A program made the position numbers and the translations under genes. A stretch of 64,000 nt of DNA. Source: Sphingomonas sp. 28-66-16 (GTDB lineage: Bacteria > Pseudomonadota > Alphaproteobacteria > Sphingomonadales > Sphingomonadaceae). Within the stretch, counting starts at the first letter, position 1; the number at the start of each line of letters is the position of its first letter. The stretch lies in contig NCGF01000003.1 in the NCBI GenBank assembly GCA_002281485.1, positions 62,001 through 126,000 of the forward strand, read 5' to 3'. The notes under the pieces were generated by a model that was not told the DNA's origin, made no database searches, and saw only the letters and a list, made by a program, of their open reading frames with translations. Below, piece by piece: positions 7,836 through 16,400 of this stretch.

Positions 7836-8273
7836 CTAGCGCAGCCAGCCCCGCCCGGTCGCCAGCCCCGCCACCCAGATCTGCAGCACCGCCATCGCGG
7901 CGATGAAGAGCGGGAACGGGACGGTAGCCGCAGCCCCCTTGACCGCGATCAGATCGGTCGCGCCAAACGCCCAGCCAAACTGGATGATCACGCCAAGCAG
8001 CGAGGCGAGATAGAGCGGTCGCGCGACTGTCGAGCGCATCAGCAGCGCGACCGAGCCCGCCAGCGCCGGCAACGTTGCCAAGCCGTAGGCATAGCTGAAC
8101 CACCCCGGCAAGGCGAGATAGGTCGCCCGGTCATAAGCGCTCATCGCCGCGAGCGAGGCCTCGCTCAGCGTGAGATGGGCATAAAAGGCAAACACCCCGG
8201 CCGCCGCCCAAAGCAGAAATATCCCCCCGACGATCCAGAACCAGACCGGTGGCGTCGTGCGCGCGACAGACAT
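7836..8273 (-). CDS. Small four-helix integral membrane protein, unknown function
   Basis: This 145-residue protein begins MSVARTTPPVWFWIVGG and has four hydrophobic helices (about residues 11-32, 54-75, 83-103, 118-138). The chosen ATG at 8273 has a strong AGGGGAC ribosome-binding site; the open frame extends 54 codons further upstream but that part is arginine-rich out-of-frame-like sequence overlapping the MOSC gene. Proteins of this shape in sphingomonads are sometimes labelled sugar transporter, but nothing in the sequence proves transport. It lies downstream of the MOSC gene on the same strand. Confidence 0.75.
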   Translation of the reverse strand: MSVARTTPPVWFWIVGGIFLLWAAAGVFAFYAHLTLSEASLAAMSAYDRATYLALPGWFSYAYGLATLPALAGSVALLMRSTVARPLYLASLLGVIIQFGWAFGATDLIAVKGAAATVPFPLFIAAMAVLQIWVAGLATGRGWLR

Positions 8274-8334
8274 GTCCCCTCCCCTTGTCAGCGGCTGGCG
8301 CAAAGTCTGCGCCATCGCAAAAGGGTTGGCAATC

Positions 8335-8985
8335 TCAACCGCCGTCGAGCGCTGCACGCGCCTTTGCGCGGATCGCGTCGGCAACGCCCGCCGCCGCGGC
8401 GAGCCATTCGAGCTCCTGTCGGGTAGCGTCGCCATGATAGACGATCGCGATCAGCCGTTCGAACACCAGATGAGGGTGTGGCCGATCGACGCGCGCAATC
8501 GCGTCGCCGGGGGCGATGCGCCCGGTTTCGATCACCCGGTAATACCAGCCCGATCGACCGCTGCGGACCATCGCCTTGGGCATCCGGTTGTCGTCGAAAT
8601 GGAGCGCGAGTTTGAAACAGGGCTGACGCGGCTGGCAGACCTGCAACCGCACGCCACCGATCGCGTGCACGTCGCCGACGCACAGATCGGCCTCGGCAAG
8701 ACCGGTGATGGTGAGATTTTCCCCGAAACCGCCGGGCGCCAGCCGCGCACCATGCTCGGGATGTTCGGCGCGCCAGCGTGCATAGGTCTCGGCAGAATAG
8801 CCATAGACCGCCTTGTCGGGTCCGCCATGAACGCGACGATCGGCCTGCGCATCGCCGGCCAGGCCGAGCGGACCCACTGCGACCGGACCCTCGATCGGCC
8901 GCTTGACGAAACCGCTCGGGACGTCGTCAGGGCCGAGCGGGGCGATCGCGCCGGTCTGGATCGAGGCGAGGAGCGCGCCGGTCAT
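8335..8985 (-). CDS. MOSC-domain protein, YiiM-like
   Basis: This 216-residue protein shows the MOSC pattern: GLAGDAQADRRVHGGPDKAVYGY (residues 41-63), GGFGENLTI (85-93), and the conserved cysteine region QVCQPRQPCFKL (C117, C123). YiiM and YcbX-type MOSC proteins reduce N-hydroxylated bases with molybdenum cofactor and detoxify base analogues. A C-terminal extension with ERLIAIVYHGDATRQELEWLA is typical of YiiM (3-alpha domain). It is transcribed with several small minus-strand accessory genes. Confidence 0.9.
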   Translation of the reverse strand: MTGALLASIQTGAIAPLGPDDVPSGFVKRPIEGPVAVGPLGLAGDAQADRRVHGGPDKAVYGYSAETYARWRAEHPEHGARLAPGGFGENLTITGLAEADLCVGDVHAIGGVRLQVCQPRQPCFKLALHFDDNRMPKAMVRSGRSGWYYRVIETGRIAPGDAIARVDRPHPHLVFERLIAIVYHGDATRQELEWLAAAAGVADAIRAKARAALDGG

Positions 8986-9000
8986 GGTCGACTGCGCCGC

Positions 9001-9282
9001 TCAGGCGACTTTCACGCCCTTCCAAAAGGCATAATAGCCCTTGATTTCGGCCGCCTTGTCCTTGGGCGCGGGATAATACCAGGCGGCATCGGGGTTGCGC
9101 GCGCCATCGACGACGACGGTCTTGTAGCTCGCCTCGCCCTTCCACGGGCAGTGGGTGTGGGTGGCGCTGTCTTCGAGCAGTGCCGCATTGACCGAATCGG
9201 GCGGGAAATAATGATTGCCCTCGATCACGATCGTGTCGTCGGACTGGGCGATGATCTGGTCGTGCCAGGTGGCGGTGGGCAT
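9001..9282 (-). CDS. DUF427 family protein
   Basis: This 93-residue protein has the DUF427 signature: IVIEGNHYFPPDSV, then THTHCPWKGEASYK and AAWYYPAPKDKAAEIKGYYAFWKGV. The fold is a small beta structure with a buried Cys-Pro-Trp motif. The biochemical role is unknown. The start at 9282 is supported by CAGGAG upstream; a longer frame to 9384 would add basic shadow residues. Its gene lies 15 bp downstream of the MOSC start region on the same strand. Confidence 0.88.
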   Translation of the reverse strand: MPTATWHDQIIAQSDDTIVIEGNHYFPPDSVNAALLEDSATHTHCPWKGEASYKTVVVDGARNPDAAWYYPAPKDKAAEIKGYYAFWKGVKVA

Positions 9283-9343
9283 CGGCGGGGCTCCTGTGGT
9301 TCGATCGCGATATGGGGACGCCGCCGGTCGCGGCAAGGCATGA

Positions 9344-9688
9344 TCAGCCGCCCAAATTGCGGTAGATGTCCGGATCGTAGCCAAGGATCAGTCGATCGCC
9401 ATGCTCGAGCACCGGACGTTTGATCGCCGACGGATGAGCAAGCATCAGCGCTACCGCCCGCGCCTCGTCGAGATCGACCTTCGCGGAGTCGTCGAGCTTG
9501 CGAAACGTCGTGCCGGCGCGGTTGAGCAATTTCTCCCAGCCGAGCCGCTCGATCCACCCCTGCAGCCTGACGGGGTCGACGCCCGACGCCTTGTAATCAT
9601 GGAAATCATGGGCGATCCCGGCGGCGTCGAGCGCGGCCCGCGCCTTCTTCATCGTGTCGCAGTTCCGGATGCCATAGATGGTGGTCAT
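9344..9688 (-). CDS. ArsC/Spx-family protein, YffB-like
   Basis: This 114-residue thioredoxin-fold protein begins MTTIYGIRNCDTMKKARAAL with a single N-terminal active cysteine (C10), and contains FRKLDD and PSAIKRPVLEHG, the signature of the ArsC/Spx superfamily. The CDTMKKA form is characteristic of YffB, a probable glutathione-dependent thiol reductase, rather than true arsenate reductase. No arsenic-resistance genes are nearby. The length agrees with YffB. Confidence 0.88.
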   Translation of the reverse strand: MTTIYGIRNCDTMKKARAALDAAGIAHDFHDYKASGVDPVRLQGWIERLGWEKLLNRAGTTFRKLDDSAKVDLDEARAVALMLAHPSAIKRPVLEHGDRLILGYDPDIYRNLGG

Positions 9689-9697
9689 GCTCGTCCC

Positions 9698-10297
9698 TCA
9701 GCGCGCAATGCAGGTTGCGCCTGCCCAGAGATCGGTGATCTTGGCGGAGTCGCGCGCATCCTCGAGCAGGCCGGACACGCCCCCGGCGACGAATTCGGTG
9801 CCGAGCGTGCTTTCCTCGACCTTGGTCGGATAGGCCGCCTCCAGTGCCTTGCGGGTCGCGCCGAGCCCGATGCCCGCCACCGTCGTCAGCTTCTGATCGC
9901 CGCCCTGATTGACGCTCCAGCCCGCGAATTTGTCCTGCTGGAAGATCAGGCTCAGCCCGCCATCGAACTGGGCGAACTCGATCGGGCCGACGCCGCATTC
10001 GCTGTTTTCGCCCTGTTCGGTCGCTGCGCCGCGCAATCGGGCGACACGGTCGAGCACGGCTTGCCGGTCGCTGCCGAACGGGATCGTCGCGTTTTCGCCA
10101 TTGGCCGGATCGACGATCCGGAAGCCGTCGTCGGCGAGCGCCAGCGCCGCCTTGGGCCGCGGCGTGGCCGTGCCGGCCGCCGGCCGGGACATGTCGGCGA
10201 CGGCGTTCGCGGCGCCGCCGGCCTGCTGATCGCGGGTCGGCGCGCCATCGGCACAGGCACCGACCAGCAAGATCAGTCCGATCGCAGCACGCCGCAT
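9698..10297 (-). CDS. Lipoprotein of unknown function
   Basis: This 199-residue protein starts MRRAAIGLILLVGACADG, with a lipobox LVGAC (Cys about residue 15). It then has an Ala/Pro-rich linker and a globular domain containing FGSDRQAVLDRVARLRG and GIGLGATRKALEAAYP. The latter GIxLGxTRxALxxAYP block is seen in several periplasmic lipoproteins of sphingomonads. The ATG at 10297 has AGGGGCGA upstream, and 21 upstream in-frame residues are rejected. It ends 9 bp before the ArsC-like gene start, same strand. Function is not known. Confidence 0.72.
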   Translation of the reverse strand: MRRAAIGLILLVGACADGAPTRDQQAGGAANAVADMSRPAAGTATPRPKAALALADDGFRIVDPANGENATIPFGSDRQAVLDRVARLRGAATEQGENSECGVGPIEFAQFDGGLSLIFQQDKFAGWSVNQGGDQKLTTVAGIGLGATRKALEAAYPTKVEESTLGTEFVAGGVSGLLEDARDSAKITDLWAGATCIAR

Positions 10298-10396
10298 GAG
10301 TCGCCCCTTTTCAATGACAAAGCCATTATGCCCGCTCTTGGCGCACAGGTGAAACCCCAAATGCGTCGGCCACGGGCGTTGCCGGTCGCCCGTTGC

Positions 10397-10987
10397 TCAA
10401 TAAGGCGGCTTCACCTTGGTCCGCTGCGCGCGCGCGGCATCGGTCCACCAGGCGAGATCGTCGGCAAATCGCGGAAACGCCCGTTCGAGCGCCGCACCGC
10501 CCTCGCCGATCGCGATCGCCTCGGCATCGAGCGCCTGGCCGATCTGGCCGACGCTCAGCGTGCTCGAGATCACCACCATCCCCATTTCGGCGAGCGTCGC
10601 GTGCCACGCGACGCTGGCGCGCGCGCCACCGAGGCGCCCCGCCGAATAGCTGACGATCGCGGCTGGCCGCCAGAACCATTCCTCGAGGAAATGATCGGTC
10701 AGGTTCTTCAGCCCCGGCTGCATCCCCCAATTATATTCGCCGGTGACGAACACGAAAGCGTCGGCAGCGCGGATCTTGCCGGCCAGCATAGCCATTGGCC
10801 CGGGCGCCTCGCCGGCCGGATATTCCTTGAACATCCGGTCGAGCATCGGCAGGTCGATCGCCCTCGCATCGATCAGTTCGGCGGCATCGCCGCGTGCGTT
10901 GAACCCGGCAACGACATAGTTGGCGAGCCGGATACCCATCCGGTGGGTGCGATAGGATCCGTAGAAGACGAGGATCGAACGACTCAT
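10397..10987 (-). CDS. NAD(P)H-dependent FMN reductase
   Basis: This 196-residue flavodoxin-fold protein has a phosphate-binding loop near GSYRTHRMGIRLANYV, then DLPMLDRMFKEYP, and the flavin-site motif FVTGEYNWGMQPGLKNLTDHF, as in the ChrR/SsuE-type NADPH-dependent FMN reductases. It probably reduces quinones, chromate or FMN. The start at 10987 has AGGAG at a good distance. It is the last gene before the unusual giant-protein cassette and is transcribed in the same direction, 114 bp downstream of it. Confidence 0.9.
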   Translation of the reverse strand: MSRSILVFYGSYRTHRMGIRLANYVVAGFNARGDAAELIDARAIDLPMLDRMFKEYPAGEAPGPMAMLAGKIRAADAFVFVTGEYNWGMQPGLKNLTDHFLEEWFWRPAAIVSYSAGRLGGARASVAWHATLAEMGMVVISSTLSVGQIGQALDAEAIAIGEGGAALERAFPRFADDLAWWTDAARAQRTKVKPPY

Positions 10988-11100
10988 GCGATGGACTCCT
11001 GAAAGCGGGCCTGCGGCCAATGCCGATCGCCACGGTGATCATCAAGGCGTCGGCGGCCGAAGCGACCCTTAAGGCTTGTGAGCGATCCTCGGGGGGCGGG

Positions 11101-11847
11101 CTAGAGCGCGCGCAGCACGATCTTGAGCGGCGCCGCGTTGAGCGACGAGAGATTGGCGACGAACACCACGCTGCTGCCCCAGTTGAACTGGAAGGTATAG
11201 CTGTTGCTGGTCGTCGTCGCATAATAGCCTTCGGGCGGCGCGGCGCCCGTGCCCGGCCCGCTGTTGGTCGCGTAGTTGACCGCGATCACATAACCGTTTT
11301 CGCCCTCGGCATCGGGAGGCCCGCCGATCAGCCCGATGATGCCGGTGGTCGCGCTGTCCGACTGGACGAGCAGCTGCATATATTGCGGCAGCGCGCTGCC
11401 CTGCGCGGTCTGGCCATAGCCGAGCCGCTGGCCGGTCGCGCCGACCGGCAGCGCCAGCGGCGTCGTGCCGGGAATGCCCGGGCCGATCGCCTGGATCTGG
11501 ATCGGAGTCTGCGCATTCGGGCTGATATTGGTGACGCTGAGATTATTGCTCTTCCAGTTGTACATCCACACCGACGGCTGGTTTGCCAGCGCCGGCACAT
11601 TCTTGAACACGGGCGCCGCTCCGCCCGAGGTGATCGCGATCGAGCCTGCGTTGTTTTGTTCGCTCTGATTCCAGTAGGCGAAGATCATTGTTCCATTGGG
11701 CGTCTGCGGCATCGCCGCATTCTGATTTTCGAGCAACACACGCGGCGCCCCGTCCCACGCTGCCTCGACACTGCCCTGATCGATCAGCTGGTAGGTTGTC
11801 GGCTGAAGCATCAGCGACAGCCCGGCGACAACCAGCGCGACATTCAC
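11101..11847 (-). CDS. Tandem-paralogue family protein A (unrecognised family)
   Basis: This 248-residue protein belongs to a three-copy family encoded here. Shared blocks with its two neighbours are QLIDxxxV, MPQTPNGT, TSGGxAP, NNLSVTNISPNAQTPI, GPGIPGTT, LPQYMQL, IIGLIGGPPDAEG, NGYVIAVN, YYATTTSNSYTFQFNWGSS and VFVANLS. No membrane helix is obvious beyond the short hydrophobic N-terminus. The GTG at 11847 overlaps the upstream paralogue's stop (GTGA), suggesting translational coupling; an internal ATG at 11811 would also preserve the conserved part. The composition is rich in Asn, Thr, Ser and Gly, suggesting a beta-rich structural or binding protein. I do not recognise the family. Confidence 0.7.
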   Translation of the reverse strand: MNVALVVAGLSLMLQPTTYQLIDQGSVEAAWDGAPRVLLENQNAAMPQTPNGTMIFAYWNQSEQNNAGSIAITSGGAAPVFKNVPALANQPSVWMYNWKSNNLSVTNISPNAQTPIQIQAIGPGIPGTTPLALPVGATGQRLGYGQTAQGSALPQYMQLLVQSDSATTGIIGLIGGPPDAEGENGYVIAVNYATNSGPGTGAAPPEGYYATTTSNSYTFQFNWGSSVVFVANLSSLNAAPLKIVLRAL

Positions 11848-12566
11848 AAGGGACTCAGTGCCACCTGAGCCGATGACGAGGTGACCGGAGACATGTTGAC
11901 GACATAGATTTTGGACGAGCCCCAATTGAACGGAAACGCATAGGCGTTACCCGTAGTGGTCGCATAATAGCCCGGCGGCGGCGCCATGCCGGTGCCCGGC
12001 CCGGTCGTCGCGCTGGCATTGACGGCGATCACATATCCGTTGTTGCCGCTGACGTCGGTTGGACCGCCGATGATCGCAAAGATGCACAATTTCGGGCTGG
12101 TCCCGGTCAGATAGAGCCGCATATATTGCGGCAGCGCGGTCGCCATCGCGCTCTGGGCGGTCGCAAGGCCGAGCGCCGTGCCATCGGTCTTCAGCGTCAT
12201 CGATGTCTGGCCGGGGATGCCGGGCCCGTAAAGGCTGATCCAGATCGGCGTCTGCGCATTCGGGCTGATATTGGTGACGTTGAGATTATTGGCGTTCCAA
12301 TTGGCCATCAGCACGCCGGGCTGCGCCGCCAGCGCCGGCGCGTCGAGCGAGGTCGGCGCGCTCCCGCCCGAGGTCAGCGCGAGCGTCCCCGCATTGTTGA
12401 GCGTCGCCTGATTGGCCCAGCCGAACACCGTCGTCCCGTTCGGGGTCTGCGGCATGCTGACCGACTGGTCGACGACGAGCGTCATGCCGATCCCGTTCCA
12501 GCTGGTATCGACCATGTTTCGGTCGATCAGCTGAAACAGTGGCTGGCGTTTGCGGAGATGATTCAT
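11844..12566 (-). CDS. Tandem-paralogue family protein B (unrecognised family)
   Basis: This 240-residue protein is the middle copy of the family. It begins MNHLRKRQPLFQLIDRNMV and keeps the common blocks MPQTPNGT, TSGGSAP, NNLNVTNISPNAQTPI, GPGIPGQT, LPQYMRLY, GGPTDVSG, NNGYVIAVNA, GYYATTTGNAY and NWGSS. The conserved tryptophan and asparagine positions across all three copies suggest a common fold kept under selection rather than decaying duplicates. It starts 69 bp after the stop of copy C. The start codon has only a weak GGGA upstream. No function is proposed. Confidence 0.75.
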   Translation of the reverse strand: MNHLRKRQPLFQLIDRNMVDTSWNGIGMTLVVDQSVSMPQTPNGTTVFGWANQATLNNAGTLALTSGGSAPTSLDAPALAAQPGVLMANWNANNLNVTNISPNAQTPIWISLYGPGIPGQTSMTLKTDGTALGLATAQSAMATALPQYMRLYLTGTSPKLCIFAIIGGPTDVSGNNGYVIAVNASATTGPGTGMAPPPGYYATTTGNAYAFPFNWGSSKIYVVNMSPVTSSSAQVALSPL

Positions 12567-12635
12567 GTCTGATCCCGTCCGTGCCCGGTTGGACCGGGCG
12601 CGCGGTCTCGCACCACGCGCCCGACCCGTTCGAGC

Positions 12636-13343
12636 CTAGAGTGCGCGCAGCAGGATGCTGACCGACTGGGCCGTGCTCGGCGACAGGTTCGACACGAACA
12701 CCAGCGAGCTGCCCCAGTTGAACTGATAGGCATAGGTGTTGGAGGTCGTCGTCGCATAATAGCCGGCAGGGGCGGGCATGCCGGTGCCCGGGCCGGTATT
12801 GGCGGTGGCGTTCACCGCGACGACATAGCCATTGTTGCCGTTCGCATCGGCCGGCCCGCCGATGAAGCCGATGATGCCGAGCGTCGGTCCGGTCACCTGC
12901 ATCACCAGCTGCATATATTGCGGCGACGCATTGGTCTGGGCGCATTGCCCCATCGCCAGCGGCAGCGCGGTCCCGATCACCAGCGACTGCGGGGTGATCC
13001 CGGGGATGCCGGGGCCGACCGCCTGCACCAGGACCGGCGTGCTGTTGCTGGCGCTGATGTTGGTCACGCTGAGGTTGTTGGCTTCCCAGTTCTTGATCAG
13101 GATCGTCGGCTGGCTGGTGAGCGCCGGCACGTCGAGCAGCGAAGGCGCGCCACCACCCGAGGTCAGCGAGATCTGGCCCTGATTGTTGAGCGTCGACTGA
13201 TTGGTGGCGGCGAAGATCGTCGTACCGTTGGGGGTCTGCGGCATCACCGTATTCTGGCTGGTCAGCAACACCGAGGGGCTGCCGTTCCAGCTGGCGGCGA
13301 CCGTGAAGCGGTCGATCAGCGAATGTGGGTTGTCCGTGCTCAT
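12636..13343 (-). CDS. Tandem-paralogue family protein C (unrecognised family)
   Basis: This 235-residue protein is the first of three paralogues downstream of the giant gene. It begins MSTDNPHSLIDRFTVAASWNG and carries VMPQTPNGTTIF, TSGGGAP, NNLSVTNIS, GPGIPGIT, SPQYMQLVMQ, IIGFIGGPADANG, NNGYVVAVNA and YYATTTSNTYAYQFNWGSS. The start at 13343 has a near-perfect AGGAGGATAG site. An in-frame ATG at 13463 overlaps the giant gene's stop (ATGA) and would add a basic 40-residue leader (MIRWLLKKIMAAWHDE...), so a longer coupled form is possible. Confidence 0.77.
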   Translation of the reverse strand: MSTDNPHSLIDRFTVAASWNGSPSVLLTSQNTVMPQTPNGTTIFAATNQSTLNNQGQISLTSGGGAPSLLDVPALTSQPTILIKNWEANNLSVTNISASNSTPVLVQAVGPGIPGITPQSLVIGTALPLAMGQCAQTNASPQYMQLVMQVTGPTLGIIGFIGGPADANGNNGYVVAVNATANTGPGTGMPAPAGYYATTTSNTYAYQFNWGSSLVFVSNLSPSTAQSVSILLRAL

Positions 13344-13459
13344 TCTATCCTCCTGCTTGTGCTTGGTTGAAAATTCGTCTCGTCCGGGGTGCGCAGTGCC
13401 GCGTTGCGGTGGCGGCTCGTCGTGCCAGGCAGCCATGATCTTTTTGAGCAGCCATCGGA

Positions 13460-16400
13460 TCACGGCGTGACGTCTGCGGTCTTGAGCTGCAGCGCGCGCA
13501 GCCGCAGCACCGGGGTGTTGACCCCGCTGAGCTCGGCGAACAGCGTGACGTCGAACACCAGCTGCGCCCCGGCCTGTGCGGCGATGCCGAACGCCACCGC
13601 GTTCGCGGCGGTCCAGCTCGTGATCGCTTCGGCGAACATCGCCGAGAATTCGCCGAGCTGATCGGGGCTACTGCCGTCGATCACGAACGAGCGCGCGAGC
13701 ACGATTGGCACCAGCGGCATCACCGGATTGGCCGAGGTCACCCCGCCCGCACTCGCGACCGGATATTGGAAGCTGCACGCGATCTTCAGCCGGCGCGGCG
13801 CGCTCTCGTCGAGCCCGGCGGCAGTACGCGCGCCTGCCAGCACCGCGCCCGACACGTCATTGGCGAGCAGATCGCTCATGATCGTATAGACATATTGGCA
13901 CAGGCTGGCGGTGCCCGCCGGGCTGGTCTGGGTGCAGGCGGCACAGCTGCCCGCGCTCGGCAGCGTCGCGACGTCGATCGGTGTCGCATTGTCGACGAAA
14001 GGCGTGATCGGCTGGGTCGCGCTGACCACAGGGGTCATGTAGACGAACTCGCTCCTGGCGAACCAGCTATCGGCGCCGCTCGACATCTCGATCAGGTTGC
14101 GTTCGACCTGCACCGCCGCCAGCGCATTTTCGGCTGCGAGCACGTTGAGATCGTCGATCTCGACCTGGTGGACGATCCAGTCGTCGGCGAGCGGCGGCTG
14201 GGGGATGTAGCTGTCTGTCACGGCTTGCGGCAGGCGCTGCTGCGTCTGGTTGGGATAGGGCGCGAGGCTGGTCGGATCGAGCGCCTCGATCGAAAGCGTC
14301 GCGCCCGCGAAGCTCGATTCGGCGCTCGCCCAGCCCAGCGTGATCAGCCGGGTATCGCCGGTCTGGACGACGTCCGACACCGAATAGTGATCGGTGATGC
14401 GCACCAGCGCGCCGCGCGCGAGCATCGCGCTCGGGTTGGGGGTCCAGGTCGAATTGTTGACGACCTCGGCGACCAAGCCGGCAAAGCATTCGATCGCCGC
14501 CGTCCAGTTGGCGTCGGCCGGGCGAGTCAGCACCGGTTGCAGGACGGCATAAGCGGCGCTGAACCGCGCGAGCGATTCGAACAAGCTGTACTGCACCGGC
14601 GCGTCGCCGAGCGCGCGCAACGCGGCATTCGACGCCCCGTTCGCGGCGCTGAGATCGCTATTATAGGTCACCGCCGTCAGGATCTGGTCGTGCGCGGTCA
14701 GCTGCACCTGATAGGCATAGCGCAGATGCCATGCAGCGGCCGCCACCAGCGGATTGGCATGGGGCGCCTCAATCGATCTGCTGCCCTGAATTGCCTGCTG
14801 GCTGATCAGCGTCGGCGGGGTCGGATATTGGCGCAGTACCAGCGGGATCACCGTCTCGACCCCGGCCGGGCCGATATGCGGTGGGACGGCGCCGGGCGTG
14901 ATCAGCTGCAGCCAGATCGACGGCCGCGCCTCGTCGTCGGGGGTGGCGCTCGCTGGTTCGAGGAAATGCTGGATGTGCGTGACGGTGAACGCCAGATCGA
15001 GGCTGACGCTGGCGACGTCCTTCACGTCGCTGACCCCGAACAGGAAGGTCAGGAGGCTCCTGCCGCTCGCATTGATCGGCACATGCGGGGTGCTGAAGGT
15101 ATAGCCGCCGGGGGCCGCCACCTGACCGCTGAGGCCGACCGTGCCGAACAATTCATAACGGTCGTCGAGCCCGGCCGGCAGCGGCTTGGTCCAGGTCACG
15201 CCATATTGGACGATCGTATCCGTCGTATAGGCCGTCGCCAGCGCCGCTCGCATTTGCTGGCCAAAGGCCTCCTGCGCTGTCGCCAGCTGGCTCGCCGGGC
15301 CGGTAAACGGCGCCGCCGCGCCAAACAGCCAGTCGATCTCGTTGGTCGAATAAAGATTGGCGAGCTGGCTGCGGCCATTGGCGATCGTGGTATAGGCATC
15401 GCGCGCGTGCTCGAAGCTGGCGGCGGCGAGCGCCGGCGTCAACATCAGGTCGACCGCGTCGAAGAAGCTCCGGTTGAGCACGTCGAGATCGACATCGGTG
15501 AACAACTGCCTCGACGGCCAACTTGGCGGCTGCAGCCCCTGCGGGAGCGCCGGCAACGGCACGGTCGCGCTGTTGAGCGTGTTGTCGAGCGGCATCGGCG
15601 ACGCATAATAGGGGCCGGCTTCGGCGCCCGTGCCGATCGAGATGTCGAGCACCACCTGCTGCACCGCCCAGAGCGATTGCGGCACCGCCTGCGCCGACCC
15701 GGTCGGATCGGCGGGGACGCCGAGCGCGCGCAGCCGGCGGGCATTGCGCGCTGCTTTCGAATTGGCGGCCGATTCATGTGCGCCGCCGAGCCCGACCGAC
15801 AGCGCCAGCGCCGGGAAGGCGGTGACGAACTTGGCCGCGAAATCGTTTATGTCGATCGAGGTGCCGTTGGGCAGCGAGCTGCCGACGGTCGATCCGATCG
15901 TCGCGTTGACGCGCTGCGCCGAGGGGAAGGTAATCGTGCCGTACTGGTCCTTGAGCAGCGGCGAGATCAGCCCCGCCTCGCGCTCGATCCCGAGCAGCAC
16001 GACCATCTCGAAGATCGGCGGCAGTGCGCCGGAGCCGGTGACCGCGACGGTCAGCACCACCGGATCGCTCGGGAAGGCGGCGGTCGGGTCTTTGAGCCAC
16101 GCCACCATCTTGCCGACCAGCGCCACGATCGCCGCCGTTTGCGCCGCGCTCAAGGTGACTTCGGCCATGCCACCATCGGCGGCCAGCGCCAGATTGGTCT
16201 CGAGCTTGAAGCTCACGCCAGGGCCGGTGATCTGATCCTGGACGGTCGTCCAGCCCTGCAGTGCCGAGGCGAACTGGTCTTCCGAAAAGCCGTCGAACGC
16301 TGTCTCGCTAGGCGTCAGATAGACGGTGACGCTGTTCGCCTGCGGCCCGGTCGCGGTATTGAAATCATAGACCGAAACGATCCCCTGCCACTGGTCGATC

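Noticed and set aside
9344-9688. Arsenate reductase
   Set aside because: The CDTMKKA form and lack of ars genes fit YffB better than ArsC.
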